From the NCBI GenBank assembly GCA_937901895.1, contig CALGTD010000142.1, positions 1-7,647 on the forward strand: a DNA stretch of 7,647 bases, given 5' to 3'. Under the pieces are notes generated by a model. That model was given only the letters and a program-made list of their open reading frames with translations, did not search any database and had not been told where the DNA came from. The position numbers and the translations under genes were made by a program. Within the stretch, counting starts at the first letter, position 1; each line of letters opens with the position of its first letter. This stretch comes from an uncultured Spartobacteria bacterium (GTDB lineage: Bacteria > Verrucomicrobiota > Verrucomicrobiia > Chthoniobacterales > JAATET01). This document shows positions 6,140-7,647 of this stretch, in pieces.

Positions 6140-7647
6140 GATGTGAGCGGCCAGAAAACCGGAACGAGGGCGAGAACGATTCCGATGAGGATAAGTGTCA
6201 GCAATCCACCCGTGCGGACAAAGTCCACGAACCGGTATTTGCCGGCGCCATAAACGAGCAGACTCGAGGGCTCGAACGGCGCGATCAGTGAGACCGACGC
6301 GCCCAGAGCCACTGCGATCGCGAAGGCCCGCGGCGCGACGCCCAGAAGTTCCGCGGATTGGATCGCCACGGGCAATACGACGAGAGCCGCGGCGGCATTG
6401 GACATCGGTTGGGTAAGAATCACCGTAAGCACGAGAAACCCCGCCATCACCGGAAGCACCCCGAGAGGCCCGAGCGCGGCGACAATCCCGTCGGCCAGCA
6501 GCGCGGCCGCGCCAGTCTTCTCCATTGCCACGCCGAACGCCGTCATCCCCGCGATGAGGACCAGCAGCGGCCATTCGATCGACTGGTAGATGCGGTGGGG
6601 CGGCACCGCGCGGATGAATACGACCGCCAGCGCCGCCGAGAGCACCGCGATCGAAAGCGGAACCACCTTGAGCGAACTTGCCAGCACGGCTGCAAGCAGA
6701 AAGCCGAACACAAGGAGGCCGCGACGCGCGCGATGCGTCACGGGCGGAATCTCACTGAGCAAGCCGAGGTCCGGACGTTCACGCAACGCCTGGGTGCGCT
6801 CACGTGGCCCCTGCACGAGAAGCACATCCCCCATCTCGAGGCGGATGTGCTTGATCTTGTCGAGCAAACGACGGCCGTGACGGTTCACCGCAAGCACCGT
6901 GACCCCGTAGCGCGCGGGCAGCTGCAGTTCCGCAATCGTCCGGCCGAGCAGCTCGGAGGGCGGTGAGACGAGCACTTCGAGAATCTCCTGGTCCGTCTTT
7001 CGCAGCTCCTCCGCATCGAGCTGCGCCTCCGCCCGGATGTCGATGCCTTCAATTTCCCGGACTTTCATCAACGCATCGACCGGGGCGTTCACCAGAAGCA
7101 CATCTCCTTCCCGGAGGACAAGCCGCGGCGTCGGCGACATGCGCCGGCGGCCACGCAGCACGCGCAGAACGCGAAAATCGAGCGCGGCAAAGTCGGAGTC
7201 GCTCAGGGTCTGGCCGGCGATGGGAGATCCTTCGCGAATCACAATCTCCGAAAGGTATTTCCTCAGGGAATACTCCTCGGTCAGGTTCTCTCCGGAGGTG
7301 TCCGGAAGAAACCGGCGTCCGATCAGCAGCATGTAGGCGATGCCGACCGCAACGATGACGAGCCCGATCGGCGTGAATTCGAAGAATCCGATCGGTCCGA
7401 GTCCCGAGCGTTCCAGATACCCGCTCACCGCGACGTTCGTGGAGGTGCCAATGAGCGTGCAGGTGCCCCCGAGAATGGAGGCGAAGGCAAGGGGCATCAA
7501 GAATCGGGACGGGCTTGTGCCGAGCTTCCTCGCGGCGCCCACAACCGGCGGGACCAGCACGGCGGTGACGGTCGTGTTGTTCATGAAGGCGGACAACCCG
7601 GCCGTGCCTCCCATAAGGGTGGCGAGAAAGCGCCCCGGCCGCCCGCC
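6136..7647 (-). CDS. SLC13-family (DASS / ArsB-NhaD superfamily) permease with two RCK_C (TrkA-C) domains, partial (N-terminus beyond right edge)
   Basis: Seen: 503 residues to the TGA at 6138-6136; the frame is open to the right edge, past the ATG at 7614, so that ATG is internal. Counting from base 7647, residues 6-34 hold the family segment with SAFMNNTTVTAVLVP; a GTSTN motif is at 67-71. A long soluble insert at about 110-300 contains two tandem RCK_C-like modules (about 129-199 and 216-281), each ending in an EGDVLLV or MGDVLLV strand. The second membrane half follows, with QPMSNAAAALVVLP at 413-426 as the counterpart of the first SNT/NNT region. Known: SLC13-type carriers move anions such as sulfate or dicarboxylates, usually with sodium, and versions with RCK_C inserts include proposed sulfate transporters; RCK_C domains are regulatory ligand-binding units. 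Inferred: an inner-membrane anion importer under cytosolic ligand control; the substrate is not decidable here. Its stop overlaps the start of the glycosyltransferase candidate, suggesting co-translation. Confidence 0.92.
   Translation of the reverse strand, partial: GGRPGRFLATLMGGTAGLSAFMNNTTVTAVLVPPVVGAARKLGTSPSRFLMPLAFASILGGTCTLIGTSTNVAVSGYLERSGLGPIGFFEFTPIGLVIVAVGIAYMLLIGRRFLPDTSGENLTEEYSLRKYLSEIVIREGSPIAGQTLSDSDFAALDFRVLRVLRGRRRMSPTPRLVLREGDVLLVNAPVDALMKVREIEGIDIRAEAQLDAEELRKTDQEILEVLVSPPSELLGRTIAELQLPARYGVTVLAVNRHGRRLLDKIKHIRLEMGDVLLVQGPRERTQALRERPDLGLLSEIPPVTHRARRGLLVFGFLLAAVLASSLKVVPLSIAVLSAALAVVFIRAVPPHRIYQSIEWPLLVLIAGMTAFGVAMEKTGAAALLADGIVAALGPLGVLPVMAGFLVLTVILTQPMSNAAAALVVLPVAIQSAELLGVAPRAFAIAVALGASVSLIAPFEPSSLLVYGAGKYRFVDFVRTGGLLTLILIGIVLALVPVFWPLTS

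Noticed and set aside
6140..6574. N-terminal extension of the glycosyltransferase frame to an ATG at 6574
   Set aside because: The extension is an out-of-frame reading of the 3' end of the permease gene, is Gly/Arg-rich, and the ATGA overlap at 6139 gives a natural start.
7612..7614. ATG at 7614 as the true start of the permease
   Set aside because: The frame continues upstream to the window edge with plausible sequence (RFLATL) leading into a family-typical membrane segment, and an N-terminal set of membrane helices would be missing if it started here.

Overview
The window is GC-rich and gene-dense bacterial chromosome holding six protein genes, two of them cut by the window edges. No RNA gene, insertion sequence, CRISPR array or phage-like segment is visible. 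Strong GC bias at third positions creates many long shadow reading frames, which were excluded. The gene styles (a TPR-AAA ATPase, a CBS-bearing M50 protease, weak or absent Shine-Dalgarno sites) and the PurN and helicase sequences suggest a free-living Gram-negative-type bacterium, possibly Verrucomicrobiota or another PVC-group lineage. That placement is an impression from memory, not a demonstrated result.

Left edge, minus strand (1-723): the first 241 residues of a cytoplasmic protein with three exact 34-residue TPR units, a linker, and the start of a classical AAA ATPase domain including Walker A. A 117-base divergent gap (724-840) follows.

Centre, plus strand (841-4530): a compact three-gene run. 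purN (purine synthesis) overlaps a UvrD/Rep/PcrA-family DNA helicase by an ATGA junction. After 22 bases comes an intramembrane site-2-type metalloprotease with two C-terminal CBS domains. Spacing suggests one transcript. The genes share no obvious pathway, so this may be a housekeeping operon of convenience.

Right part, minus strand (4553-7647): an SLC13-type (DASS / ArsB-NhaD superfamily) permease carrying two cytosolic RCK_C (TrkA-C) domains, with its N-terminus beyond the right edge. It is followed through a second ATGA overlap by a multispanning GT-C-like glycosyltransferase candidate. The plus and minus runs converge on a 22-base gap containing a perfect 6-bp hairpin.

I found no convincing evidence of a new multi-gene system. 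The more interesting points are the TPR-AAA fusion, the helicase's lack of the UvrD/PcrA C-terminal tail, the CBS-regulated protease, and the tight coupling of an anion permease to a membrane glycosyltransferase candidate.
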